The position numbers were made by a program, and so were the translations under genes. Under the pieces are notes generated by a model, which was not told the origin of the DNA, searched no databases, and saw nothing but the letters and a program-made list of their open reading frames with translations. Of a DNA stretch of 64,000 nt, positions 8,172 to 16,367 are shown piece by piece. The DNA is taken from positions 434,001 to 498,000 of the forward strand of contig NC_015727.1 in the NCBI RefSeq assembly GCF_000219215.1, in the 5' to 3' direction. The DNA is from Cupriavidus necator N-1. GTDB lineage: Bacteria; Pseudomonadota; Gammaproteobacteria; Burkholderiales; Burkholderiaceae. Each line of letters opens with the position of its first letter. Position 1 is the stretch's first letter.

Positions 8172-10355
8172 TTACCCGGGATTCCGTTCGCTTTCACGCT
8201 GTCGCCATGCCGCTGCTTCCGAGCGGATATACTGACGCAGGTCATCGAGTTGCGGCCCGGTAAACTCGGTAAAGCGCGGCATTCCCTGCGACACGAGTGC
8301 GCCGCCATGAACGATGTGCCTGAAGGCCTCCCCATACAGCGGTATGGCCGAGGCTCTGAGGTCAGGCGCCGCGCCGGCGGCGATGGCTCCGATTCCGTGG
8401 CACTCGATACAGTGCGACAGGAAGGTCATCATGCCCCGCATTGCCATCTGGTTATCCGGGCGGTAGTCAGCATCGCGGACAGGTTCGGGCACGACGGTCT
8501 TGTTCGCTGACAGCACAGCCTTCCCATTCAACGCGAACGTGAGGACACGCCGCTGTTGGGTGCGGTAGTCAGGTGTCGCCGCGAGCTGGCTACTGTCGAT
8601 GCCTGCGCTGGTCCCGACGCCGGTCAACACGGTGAGATATTGCTTGCCATTCGCGGTGTAGGTAATGGGCGGCGCCAGGATGCCTGCACCAGCGTCAAAG
8701 GACCACAGGCGCCGTCCCGTCTTGCTGTCATAGCCGTTGATCCTGCCATCGATCTGGCCCTGAAATACCAGGTTGCCCGCGGTTGCCATCAAGCCCCCGT
8801 TCCAGGCACCGGGGGTGGCGACGCGCCATGCCTCCTGGCGTGCGACCGGATCCCAGGCGAGCAGGCGGCTGGTGTTGTTCAGCGGGTCGGGCTTGACTGG
8901 CGCGAGATTGAGGCCAAGGTTCGGCTTGTTCCCCCCTTGATATGTCCAGGTGTCCGGGTCGATCCCCTGGTCGTTCATCGCAATCCCGGTTTCCCTCACC
9001 GGGATGTACACCAGCCTGGTCAGGGGGCTGTACGCGGATGGCTGCCAACTATGGGCGCCGCTGTTGCTGGGCCACATTTCGAAGGTGGTGCCATCGGGAA
9101 AACGGGCGCCCGGGTGTTCCACCGGCCGGCCCGTGGCGATGTCGATGCGGTCGGCCCATGTGACCTTGGCGATTTTTTCTGCGGAGATCAGTTGTCCGGT
9201 AAGACGGTCAATGACATAAAGGAACCCGTTCTTGGGCGCCTGGATCAGCACCTTGCGCATCGTTCCATTGATCGCAAGGTCGGCCAGGTGCATGTCCATG
9301 GCGGCGTTGTAATCCCAGCTTTCGCCGGGATTGACCTGATAGTGCCATTTGTAGGCTCCAGTCTTGCCGTCGATGGCCACAATCGAGCAAAGAAAGAGGT
9401 TGTCGCCCTTGCCTTTGCTGCGGATGCGATGGTTCCACGGAGCGCCATTGCCGGTGCCGATAAAGACAGTATCGGTATCGGCGTCATAGCTCATCGCGTT
9501 CCAGACCGTGCCGCCGCCGCCGAATTTCCACCACTCGCCTGACCAGGTCCGGGCCGCCATTTTCATGGCGTCATTTTCAAATCCATTCGCGGGGTTGCCC
9601 GGCACCGTCCAGAAGCGCCACAGCTGCTTGCCGGTCCGGGCATCATAGGCGGTCACGTAGCCGCGCGCGGCGCCGGAATCCGCTCCGCCATGGCCGATGA
9701 TGACCTTGCCGTCAAAGACGCGTGGTGCGCCGCTGATGAAGCGATGGTCGCCGGGTTCGAGCGTTTGCGTGCTCCAGATTTCGCGCCCGGTGGCGGCATT
9801 CACTGCGATCAGGCGTCCGTCCTGGGTGCCTGTGAAAATCATGCCGTTCCACCAGGCGATGCCGCGGCTGCCCCAGCCCTGCCTCAGCCTTTCGCCGGCC
9901 GCTTCCGCCGCTTTCGGATCGAATCGCCAGAGCGGCTTGCCGCTGGCGGCGTTGACCGCATGGATCACACTGTAGCCGGTGGTGTAAAAGAGCGTGCCGC
10001 CAACCGCAAGCGGTACGCTTACCGCATTGCCGGGAGGCAGGTCGACGGACCAGGCGAGCCCCAGCTTGTTGACATTGCCGCCGTTAATTTCGCTTAAGGG
10101 ACTGAAGTGCTGCTCGCCGTAGGTGCGTCCCCAGCCTGCCCAGTCCCCGCCTGTATTGCCATCGGCAAGCCGATGCGCAGAGGCTTGCGCGCCGGGGGCG
10201 GCCGGGACCCCGCTTGTGCCAAGCGCAAGGAAAGCGGCGATTGTCAGCCGCAGGCAGGTCGCCAGTACTGTCGTCGGGCGCGATCCTGGCAAGCCGGCCG
10301 GGCAACCCTGTTCGGTCATTGCCGGCACTGCCGCGGTGGAATCCATTTCGCTCAT
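8172..10355 (-). CDS. PQQ-dependent quinohemoprotein alcohol dehydrogenase
   Basis: A 727-residue periplasmic PQQ alcohol dehydrogenase with a C-terminal cytochrome c domain (type II organisation). The first ~52 residues contain a hydrophobic export signal (RLTIAAFLALGTSG ... AQASA). The eight-bladed propeller shows repeated W-motifs such as GRLIAVNAATGREIW and GYVTAYDARTGKQLW. The active-site region has GTGNGAPWNHRIRSKGKGDN, whose GDN aspartate is the expected catalytic base. Heme c binds at CIECH (Cys649), with Met692 of QGMPRF as probable sixth ligand. The adjacent cysteine pair that normally stacks under PQQ is absent: LRQGWGSRGIAWW stands where CCDVVNRGVA-like sequence is expected. It is co-directional with SDR, ferredoxin and P450 genes, and pqqABCDE lies 4 kb away. 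Confidence 0.9.
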   Translation of the reverse strand: MSEMDSTAAVPAMTEQGCPAGLPGSRPTTVLATCLRLTIAAFLALGTSGVPAAPGAQASAHRLADGNTGGDWAGWGRTYGEQHFSPLSEINGGNVNKLGLAWSVDLPPGNAVSVPLAVGGTLFYTTGYSVIHAVNAASGKPLWRFDPKAAEAAGERLRQGWGSRGIAWWNGMIFTGTQDGRLIAVNAATGREIWSTQTLEPGDHRFISGAPRVFDGKVIIGHGGADSGAARGYVTAYDARTGKQLWRFWTVPGNPANGFENDAMKMAARTWSGEWWKFGGGGTVWNAMSYDADTDTVFIGTGNGAPWNHRIRSKGKGDNLFLCSIVAIDGKTGAYKWHYQVNPGESWDYNAAMDMHLADLAINGTMRKVLIQAPKNGFLYVIDRLTGQLISAEKIAKVTWADRIDIATGRPVEHPGARFPDGTTFEMWPSNSGAHSWQPSAYSPLTRLVYIPVRETGIAMNDQGIDPDTWTYQGGNKPNLGLNLAPVKPDPLNNTSRLLAWDPVARQEAWRVATPGAWNGGLMATAGNLVFQGQIDGRINGYDSKTGRRLWSFDAGAGILAPPITYTANGKQYLTVLTGVGTSAGIDSSQLAATPDYRTQQRRVLTFALNGKAVLSANKTVVPEPVRDADYRPDNQMAMRGMMTFLSHCIECHGIGAIAAGAAPDLRASAIPLYGEAFRHIVHGGALVSQGMPRFTEFTGPQLDDLRQYIRSEAAAWRQRESERNPG

Positions 10356-10380
10356 CGTCTCGTTATCAGAAAGACAACCA

Positions 10381-11154
10381 TCATTGCGCCGTGTAGCCGC
10401 CGTCGACGGCGAGGCCGTGGCCGATCATGAAGCTGGCGCCCGGGCTGCACAGCCAGACCACCGCGCTGGCGACCTCGTCGGGCGTGCCGAGCCGGCCGAT
10501 GGGCTCCCTGGCCGTCATTTCCCGCATGAACTGCCTGGCGCCGTCGGGATCCTTTTCGATCCATTGGTCCACTGCCGGTGTATGGATGACGCCCGGACAG
10601 ACGGCATTAATGCGCACGCCCTGCTGCGCATAGTCGAGCGCGGCGGACTTCGTCAAGCCCAGGATGCCGTGCTTCGCGGCGGAATAGACCGGCATGCCGC
10701 GCATGCCGTTAAGGCCCGTTACCGACGCACAGTTGACGATGGATCCTGCTCCCTGTTTGACCATCTGGCGGATCTCATGCTTCATGCAATGAAAGACGCT
10801 GGCGAGATTGGTGCCGATGACCTCGGACCAGGCGTCATCGGGATATTCGGCAAGGGGCGTGATCGGTCCGCCAACCCCGGCGTTGTTGAACGCGCAATCC
10901 AGTTGTCCGTAGGACTCCAGCACGGTTTGAAACAGTGCGTCGATCTGTCGGGGATCCCGGACATCACACTGCCGGGCGCTGGCACTGCCACCCTCGCGCG
11001 TGATCTCGCTGACCACCGCCTCGCACCGCTCCAGCAGCATGTCCGACACCACTACCGTGGCTCCCGCGCGGGCGAACGCCAGCGCGGACGCATGGCCGAT
11101 GCCTGAGCCGGCTCCCGTGACGAGAGCGATCTTCCCGTTCAAAGCCTTGTTCAT
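10381..11154 (-). CDS. short-chain dehydrogenase/reductase
   Basis: A 257-residue classical SDR using NAD(P). The N-terminal VTGAGSGIG is the cofactor loop, FNNAGVG the structural NNAG motif, and VYSAAKHG the YxxxK catalytic pair with an upstream serine in NCASVTG. The ATG at 11154 is preferred over 11175 because GGAG lies 8 bases before it. It is the first gene of the minus-strand run SDR, PQQ-ADH, ferredoxin, P450, reductase, with a 25-base gap to the next gene. It probably oxidises a hydroxyl or beta-hydroxyacyl intermediate; the substrate is unknown. Confidence 0.9.
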   Translation of the reverse strand: MNKALNGKIALVTGAGSGIGHASALAFARAGATVVVSDMLLERCEAVVSEITREGGSASARQCDVRDPRQIDALFQTVLESYGQLDCAFNNAGVGGPITPLAEYPDDAWSEVIGTNLASVFHCMKHEIRQMVKQGAGSIVNCASVTGLNGMRGMPVYSAAKHGILGLTKSAALDYAQQGVRINAVCPGVIHTPAVDQWIEKDPDGARQFMREMTAREPIGRLGTPDEVASAVVWLCSPGASFMIGHGLAVDGGYTAQ

Positions 11155-11516
11155 GATTATTTCTCCGGTTGACAAGCTGTGGCTATCACACGCGACGTCG
11201 CATCACTCCCGGATTACCTTACGCATCTGCGGGCTGCGGTGCCAGCCGAATGCGCTTCAGTTCCTGCGCAGGTAACACGGATTGCAGCGCGATGATCGAT
11301 TGTCGTCACCGCCGCCGATGTCCGACGGCGTGTGCGGACCTGATCAAAGGGGACTGCCGCTGCAGACAAGCCTTTGGTCGCAAAGGCGTCTAAGGTTCGG
11401 GAAGGGATATCAGGCGGTCTTGCAGGCTATTGCTGAGGGTATCAGGCTGGTGAACCGTAGCTACCCACGCTCCTTCACGCAGGCGAGACATCCAGACTGG
11501 ACGCAACAGAGCGACC
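11155..11516 (+). promoter_or_regulatory. divergent intergenic region, no operator recognised
   Basis: These 362 bases separate the SDR-led minus-strand operon from the enoyl-CoA hydratase on the plus strand, so promoters for both must lie here unless transcription enters from outside. I found no convincing sigma-54 box, strong -35/-10 pair, long palindrome or small ORF with a ribosome site. Assignment as regulatory rests on gene orientation only. Confidence 0.4.
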
Positions 11517-12323
11517 ATGGAATATCAGGACATAACGTACGAGGTTGTCGGCGCCGTGGCGCGCATTTGCCACAATCGTCCGGCCAAGGCCAACGCCGAG
11601 AGCGAACGTCTGCTCGCGGAAATGGACGATGCGCTGCAAAGGGCCAAAACCGATGATCGGGTCGGGGCGGTCATCATCGGCGGAACAGGAAAGCATTTTT
11701 CTTCCGGGCACGACCTGACCGATCCGCTTTCGACTCGCCGTGGGCTGAATACCGAGCGGGCCTGGGTCTGGGAAACCGAACGCTACCTCGGCAATGCCAT
11801 GCGCATCTGGGATTTTCCAAAGCCGACGATTGCGCAGGTGCAGGGCGCTTGCGTGGCTGGCGGCTTCATGGTGGCCAATATGTGCGACCTGGTCGTGGCT
11901 GCTGATGATGCCTTCTTCAGCGACCCCGTGAATCACAGCCTGGGCGTGGCCGCGGTCGAAGTGCTGGTGCATCCCTGGGTGCTGGGCTTGCGCAAGGCCA
12001 AGGAGCTCCTGTTTACCGGCCAGCGTATCAGTGCCACGGAAGCCAGGGAGTGGGGCATGGTCAATCACGTGGTGCCCCGCGCCGAACTGGAGGCATTCAC
12101 GCTGGAACTTGCCCAGCGGATCGCGGCGGCGCCGCCCATGAGCACACAGATGCTGAAGCGCTCGCTGAACCGGACGGCTGACATGATGGGCTTCCGGACG
12201 TCCGTGATGGCGCATTTCGACACCCACCACGTCACGCATTCCACCGACGAGCACAAGGCGATCATGGACGCGGGACGGGAGCGCACCATCCAGTCGGCGA
12301 AGAAGGTCCAGGGCGACGCCTGA
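11517..12323 (+). CDS. enoyl-CoA hydratase/isomerase family protein
   Basis: A 268-residue crotonase-fold protein. The oxyanion-hole region is GGTGKHFSSGHDLTDP and the second loop is QGACVAGGFMVANMCDLVVAADDAFFSDP. The second catalytic glutamate of classical hydratases is not in its usual place: the segment has NHSLGVAAVEVLVHPW. The assignment is therefore to the family rather than to a proven hydratase. It heads the plus-strand run that continues with a thiolase-like protein and its DUF35 partner. The inferred role is hydration (or isomerisation) of the enoyl-CoA made by the acyl-CoA dehydrogenases, before carbon-carbon cleavage. Confidence 0.88.
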   Translation: MEYQDITYEVVGAVARICHNRPAKANAESERLLAEMDDALQRAKTDDRVGAVIIGGTGKHFSSGHDLTDPLSTRRGLNTERAWVWETERYLGNAMRIWDFPKPTIAQVQGACVAGGFMVANMCDLVVAADDAFFSDPVNHSLGVAAVEVLVHPWVLGLRKAKELLFTGQRISATEAREWGMVNHVVPRAELEAFTLELAQRIAAAPPMSTQMLKRSLNRTADMMGFRTSVMAHFDTHHVTHSTDEHKAIMDAGRERTIQSAKKVQGDA

Positions 12324-12345
12324 ATATCCTTGCCTGATTTTCTTT

Positions 12346-12377
12346 CGGCCATGACACGCAACGCGGTGGCATGGCCG
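12346..12377 (+). other. intergenic hairpin
   Basis: A perfect 8-bp inverted repeat CGGCCATG/CATGGCCG with a 16-base loop lies just after the hydratase stop and before the thiolase. No T-tract follows, so termination is uncertain; it may be an mRNA processing or stability element. Confidence 0.35.
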
Positions 12378-12463
12378 GATTGCGGTTTGCGACCCCTGAA
12401 ATGGTTCATCACAAACGGTATGGACGCTCCGGGCACACATAATCCTGAACCAGGAGAAACAAG

Positions 12464-13633
12464 TTGGACAGTGCTGTAACGATTTGCGCAATCCATGAAA
12501 TGAAGCCCGGGCGTTATCCCGGCCTCGGCCCGCACGATATATTTCACGCCGTCCTGAATGGCGCGCTATCCGAATGGTCTATCCGGCCGCAGGATATCGA
12601 CGGGCTGCTGACCTGTCCCGGGGGGCAGGCATCCGGTGCGACCGATGCGTACATTCATGAACGACTGATCGCGGAATTGGGGATCCAGCCCGGATTTGCG
12701 GAAACCATTTCTTCCGGCGGCGCAACCTTTGCCTTGATGGTGCAGCGGGCTTCGATGGCCATCGCAGCCGGGCAAGCGAACACGGTCCTATGCATCGGGG
12801 CGGGAAAGTTCATGAAGCCGGGCGCGGGTGCAGCCGAAATGATGGCGCGCGCCATCAGCGAGGAAGATTTCGAGTTCCCGTATGGCACCTTCGTTCCCGC
12901 CCTGTATGCGCTGATTGCGCAGCAGTTCATGGCCGAACGCGGCGTGACCCGCGCGGATCTGGCCAGGGTGGCGGTATCCGCCCGCAAGTGGGCGCTGCTC
13001 AATCCGGATGCGCGCATGCATGATCAGGGACCGATCACGATTGGCGATGTGATGCAGTCTCGCCCGATCGCGGAGCCTTTCCATTACCTCGATTGCTCGG
13101 TCCCATCCGATGGTGGCGGCGCGATCCTCGTGACGCGCGCCGATATCGGCAAACGGCTGTCCGGCCGGCCGGCTTACGTCAAGGGTTATGGGGAGAGCCA
13201 CTTGAGCGGCTCCATCAGCAGTACCCGCAACCTCACGCAGACGGGTGCCGTGGTTTCCGGCGAGCAGGCATTCCGGCGCGCAGGGCTTACTCCTGCCGAT
13301 ATCGATGTCGTCGAGCTCTACGATGCCTTTACCGCGGCGCCCTTGCTATTGCTGGAGAACCTCGGCTTCTGCGAACGTGGCGCTTCCGGTCGTTTCGTTC
13401 AGTCCGGCGCGACCGATCCCGGCGGCAGTCTGCCGATGAATACCAACGGTGGCCTGCTCTCCTTCGGCCATACCGGGGACGCCTCCGGCATGTCGGTCCT
13501 GATCGAAGGCGCGCGTCAGGTGATGGGGCTGGCCGGAGCGAACCAGGTCAGGCAGGCCGAGAACGCGCTGATCCATTGCTACGGAGGAATGATGTACGAC
13601 CATGCAACCCTCATCCTGGGAAGCGAACCATGA
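12464..13633 (+). CDS. thiolase-like (lipid-transfer/Ltp2-type) protein
   Basis: A 389-residue thiolase-fold protein of the sterol-carrier/lipid-transfer group. The start is TTG at 12464, 7 bases after AGGAG. C-terminal family landmarks are VVELYDAFTAAP, NTNGGLLSFGHTG and HCYGGMMYDHATLIL. The N-terminal nucleophile loop, usually containing a catalytic cysteine, reads GFAETISSGGATFALM here, without one. Cysteine-less members paired with a DUF35 protein, such as Ltp2 with ChsH2, act as retro-aldolases in steroid side-chain removal. The gene overlaps the following DUF35 gene by ATGA, which supports the same two-protein enzyme. It probably releases a short acyl-CoA from a beta-hydroxyacyl-CoA; this is inference. 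Confidence 0.85.
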   Translation: MDSAVTICAIHEMKPGRYPGLGPHDIFHAVLNGALSEWSIRPQDIDGLLTCPGGQASGATDAYIHERLIAELGIQPGFAETISSGGATFALMVQRASMAIAAGQANTVLCIGAGKFMKPGAGAAEMMARAISEEDFEFPYGTFVPALYALIAQQFMAERGVTRADLARVAVSARKWALLNPDARMHDQGPITIGDVMQSRPIAEPFHYLDCSVPSDGGGAILVTRADIGKRLSGRPAYVKGYGESHLSGSISSTRNLTQTGAVVSGEQAFRRAGLTPADIDVVELYDAFTAAPLLLLENLGFCERGASGRFVQSGATDPGGSLPMNTNGGLLSFGHTGDASGMSVLIEGARQVMGLAGANQVRQAENALIHCYGGMMYDHATLILGSEP

Positions 13634-14034
13634 CAGCAAAGCCCAAGCCGAAGGTCAGCAGCTTGAATGCCCCGTACTGGGAAGGTACGGCGGTTGGGGA
13701 ACTGCGTCTGCGGCATTGCCAAAAATGCGAGGCCTTGTTCCGCTTTACCCATCCGCGTTGCCCCTGTTGCTGGTCGGACGACCTTGACTGGAAGCGAGCC
13801 CGGGGCAAGGGGACGGTGGCGACATTTACCGTCGTGCATGTCGCGCCTTTTCCGGCCATGGAGAGTTCCGTTCCCTACATCCTCGCGCTGGTGGACCTGG
13901 AAGAGGGCGTTCGCATGATGTGCAATATCGTGCTTTGCGATCCGCTTGAAGCGCGCATCGGCATGGCGGTTTCAGTCGCATTCGAGGATCGCGACGGCAT
14001 CTCTCTGCCCCAGTTCAAGCCGAGCGAAATGTGA
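13630..14034 (+). CDS. DUF35 OB-fold / zinc-ribbon protein
   Basis: A 134-residue protein with an N-terminal rubredoxin-like zinc ribbon (HCQKCEALFRFTHPRCPCCWS) and a C-terminal OB fold (GKGTVATFTVVHVAP ... YILALVDLEEG). The ATG at 13630 overlaps the stop of the thiolase-like gene, implying translational coupling. DUF35 proteins bind acyl-CoA and complex with lipid-transfer thiolases or aldolases. Here it is the expected partner of the upstream protein. Confidence 0.88.
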   Translation: MTAKPKPKVSSLNAPYWEGTAVGELRLRHCQKCEALFRFTHPRCPCCWSDDLDWKRARGKGTVATFTVVHVAPFPAMESSVPYILALVDLEEGVRMMCNIVLCDPLEARIGMAVSVAFEDRDGISLPQFKPSEM

Positions 14035-14262
14035 CCCGGCTGGCCGCTCCGGAAGGACAAGGTGCAGCCTGCAGTTGGCACTGATGGCGATTCGATGCAA
14101 TGCCGGATGCGGTTACAGGCAAATGCCCTCGATGTTTCGCCTTACGCTGTTGGAGCGCATCAACGCGAAGCCGGAGGGGCGGTCTCCCGCCACCCCGTGG
14201 GCCGGTGATGTATCGGCAATGGCATGGTGCCGCTTTATCCAACAACGTAAGGAGAGATAAAA

Positions 14263-14337
14263 ATGACCTGGGAAACCCCCGCCTATTGCGAAATGCGCTT
14301 TGGCTTTGAAATTACCATGTACATCGCCAACCGCTGA
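14263..14337 (+). CDS. pqqA: PQQ precursor peptide PqqA
   Basis: A 24-residue peptide, the substrate from which PQQ is built. It contains the invariant Glu16 and Tyr20 in the FEITMY segment, which PqqE cross-links and later enzymes release. A good GGAG ribosome site (14251-14254) stands 8 bases before ATG. It is followed 33 bases later by pqqB. The size, motif and position ahead of pqqB make the call secure despite its shortness. Confidence 0.95.
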   Translation: MTWETPAYCEMRFGFEITMYIANR

Positions 14338-14370
14338 CGCTGTCGCGCGGCACACCGTCCATTACGTCCC

Positions 14371-15309
14371 ATGAAGATCAAGGTGCTAGGCTCGGCCGCG
14401 GGCGGCGGACTGCCGCAGTGGAATTGCAATTGTGCAAACTGCGCCGCGGTGCGCCGGGGCGACCCGGGCATCACGGCCCGCACGCAATCCTCGCTGTGCA
14501 TTTCCGAAAACGATAGAGACTGGGTGCTGCTCAATGCCTCGCCGGACATCCTGCAGCAGATTCGGGCCACCCCGGAATTGCAGCCCGCCCGCGCCCTGCG
14601 CGATAGCGGCATTGTGTGCGCGCTCGTGACGGACGCCCAGATCGACCACACGGCTGGCCTCTTGCTCCTGCGCGAGCGTCAGACGCCGTTGCCGCTGCAT
14701 GCAACGCCATCCGTCTGGGCGGAGCTGCGCGAAGGCTTTCCGCTTGGTCCGATGCTGTCGCATTACTGCGGGCTCGACTACCGGGAAATCCCGATGAACG
14801 GGAGAGGGTTCAGGATTCCCGGACTGCCGCATACGCGCTTCACCGCTGTCCCGCTGTCCAGTGCAGCCCCTCCTTACTCGCCGAACCGCAATCGGCCTGC
14901 GCCAGATGACAACATCGGTCTGCTGATCGAGAACGAAACCAGCGGCGCTGTTGTCTTCTATGCGCCCGGCCTCGGCCAGATCGATACGCCCGTTCGCGAA
15001 GCGATGGCTGGGGCTGATCTGCTGTTGATTGATGGCACATTCTGGCAAGAAGATGAAATGATGCGCGTCGGGCTGTCGACGAAGTCGGCGAGTGATATGG
15101 GCCACTTGCCGCAGAGCGGACCGACCGGCATGATCGCCGCGCTTGGTGGTCTGCCCGATATCTCCGGCCGGGCTGCCGCGCGGCAGCGCAAGGTCCTGAT
15201 TCACATCAACAACACCAACCCGATTCTGCGAGACGACAGCCCGGAGCGGCGTGAGCTCGACCGCCACGGGATCGAAGTGGCCGTCGACGGCATGACCTTT
15301 TGTGTGTGA
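14371..15309 (+). CDS. pqqB: PqqB, metallo-beta-lactamase-fold PQQ biosynthesis protein
   Basis: A 312-residue member of the metallo-hydrolase superfamily, with the diagnostic N-terminus LGSAAGGGLPQWNCNCANC and the metal-site region VTDAQIDHTAGLLLLRE. PqqB acts in the cytoplasm as an oxidase/hydroxylase on the cross-linked Glu-Tyr intermediate late in PQQ synthesis. It is full length. It lies between pqqA and pqqC in the canonical order, with 9 bases to pqqC. Confidence 0.96.
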   Translation: MKIKVLGSAAGGGLPQWNCNCANCAAVRRGDPGITARTQSSLCISENDRDWVLLNASPDILQQIRATPELQPARALRDSGIVCALVTDAQIDHTAGLLLLRERQTPLPLHATPSVWAELREGFPLGPMLSHYCGLDYREIPMNGRGFRIPGLPHTRFTAVPLSSAAPPYSPNRNRPAPDDNIGLLIENETSGAVVFYAPGLGQIDTPVREAMAGADLLLIDGTFWQEDEMMRVGLSTKSASDMGHLPQSGPTGMIAALGGLPDISGRAAARQRKVLIHINNTNPILRDDSPERRELDRHGIEVAVDGMTFCV

Positions 15310-15318
15310 GGTATCGCG

Positions 15319-16044
15319 ATGCACCTGACCGATCCGTTATCCACCAGTCGTGAGGAAGGGGATGCCTGGACGCGCCTGGAATTTGAAGCGCGCCTGCGCG
15401 ACATGGGCAAGCGGTACCATATTCATCATCCTTTCAATGTTCGCCTGAACAGCGGTGAGTGCTCGCCGCAGCAGATACGCGGCTGGGTAGCCAACCGTTT
15501 TTACTACCAGATCAATATACCGCTCAAGGACGCGGCCATTCTTTCTAACTGCGGTGACCGGGCCACGCGACGCGAATGGGTGGTGCGATTGCTCGATCAC
15601 GACGGCTGGGGAGAGCAAGAGGGCGGCATTGAGGCGTGGACACGCCTGGGTAAGGCTGTCGGGCTGTCGCGCGAGGCGCTCTGGTCGCTCGAACTGGTGG
15701 TCCCGGGGGTGCGCTTCGCGGTCGATGCCTATGTCAACTTCGCCCAGAGAGCTCCCTGGCAGGAAGGGGTCTGCGCCTCGCTGACCGAGATGTTCGCGCC
15801 ACAGATCCATCGGGATCGTCTTGCCGCGTGGCCGCTAAATTATCCGTGGATTGCAGCAGATGGACTCGAATACTTCCGCTCGCGCATTCCGCTTGCTCAG
15901 CGCGACGTCGATCATGGTCTGCGCGTCACGCTCGATCACTTCACCACCCGGAGCCAGCAAGAACGCGCGCTAGGCATCCTGCAATTCAAGCTCGACATCC
16001 TCTGGCAGATGCTGGACGCAATTGAACATGCGTTCCCAGGTTGA
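15319..16044 (+). CDS. pqqC: PqqC, pyrroloquinoline-quinone synthase
   Basis: A 241-residue heme-oxygenase-fold protein that catalyses the final cofactor-free ring closure and eight-electron oxidation to PQQ. Visible family segments include [50 protein letters not shown], and a C-terminal [19 protein letters not shown]. The length is normal. An internal stretch ([16 protein letters not shown]) holds conserved active-site residues of the family. Confidence 0.96.
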   Translation: MHLTDPLSTSREEGDAWTRLEFEARLRDMGKRYHIHHPFNVRLNSGECSPQQIRGWVANRFYYQINIPLKDAAILSNCGDRATRREWVVRLLDHDGWGEQEGGIEAWTRLGKAVGLSREALWSLELVVPGVRFAVDAYVNFAQRAPWQEGVCASLTEMFAPQIHRDRLAAWPLNYPWIAADGLEYFRSRIPLAQRDVDHGLRVTLDHFTTRSQQERALGILQFKLDILWQMLDAIEHAFPG

Positions 16045-16078
16045 CACGCTGGCATTGGCGACAGGAGCTCGCTTTATC

Positions 16079-16357
16079 ATGACCGAATGGGATCTTTCCA
16101 CCCCCGTCTTGAATGTCGGATTTCGCCTTCAGTGGGAGGCAGCGCAACAGGCGCACGTGCTGCTGTTTCCGGAAGGGATGATCCGTCTGAATGTTAGCGC
16201 GGCAGAGATTCTCAAACGCTGTGACGGCACGCGTGTCACGGATGAGCTCGTGACTGAACTTGAGACGGTCTTTAGCGTGCAGGGTATTCGAGCAGAGGTT
16301 CAAGCGTTTCTGGCGCATGCGACACAACGTGGCTGGGTCGGCTGGGTGCGCGAATGA
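16079..16357 (+). CDS. pqqD: PqqD, PqqA peptide chaperone
   Basis: A 92-residue winged-helix RRE domain that binds PqqA and presents it to PqqE. The core FRLQWEAAQQAHVLLFPEG and LNVSAAEILKRCDG match the family. The ATG at 16079 gives the usual ~90-residue length and follows AGGAG at 16063-16067. In-frame starts at 16022 (TTG) or 16028 (ATG) would overlap pqqC and add about 17-19 residues. It ends 10 bases before pqqE. Confidence 0.93.
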   Translation: MTEWDLSTPVLNVGFRLQWEAAQQAHVLLFPEGMIRLNVSAAEILKRCDGTRVTDELVTELETVFSVQGIRAEVQAFLAHATQRGWVGWVRE

Positions 16358-16367
16358 GGACTTCGGT

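Noticed and set aside
11155..11516. Possible sigma-54 promoter in the divergent region
   Set aside because: No TGGCAC-N5-TTGC match could be found on either strand.
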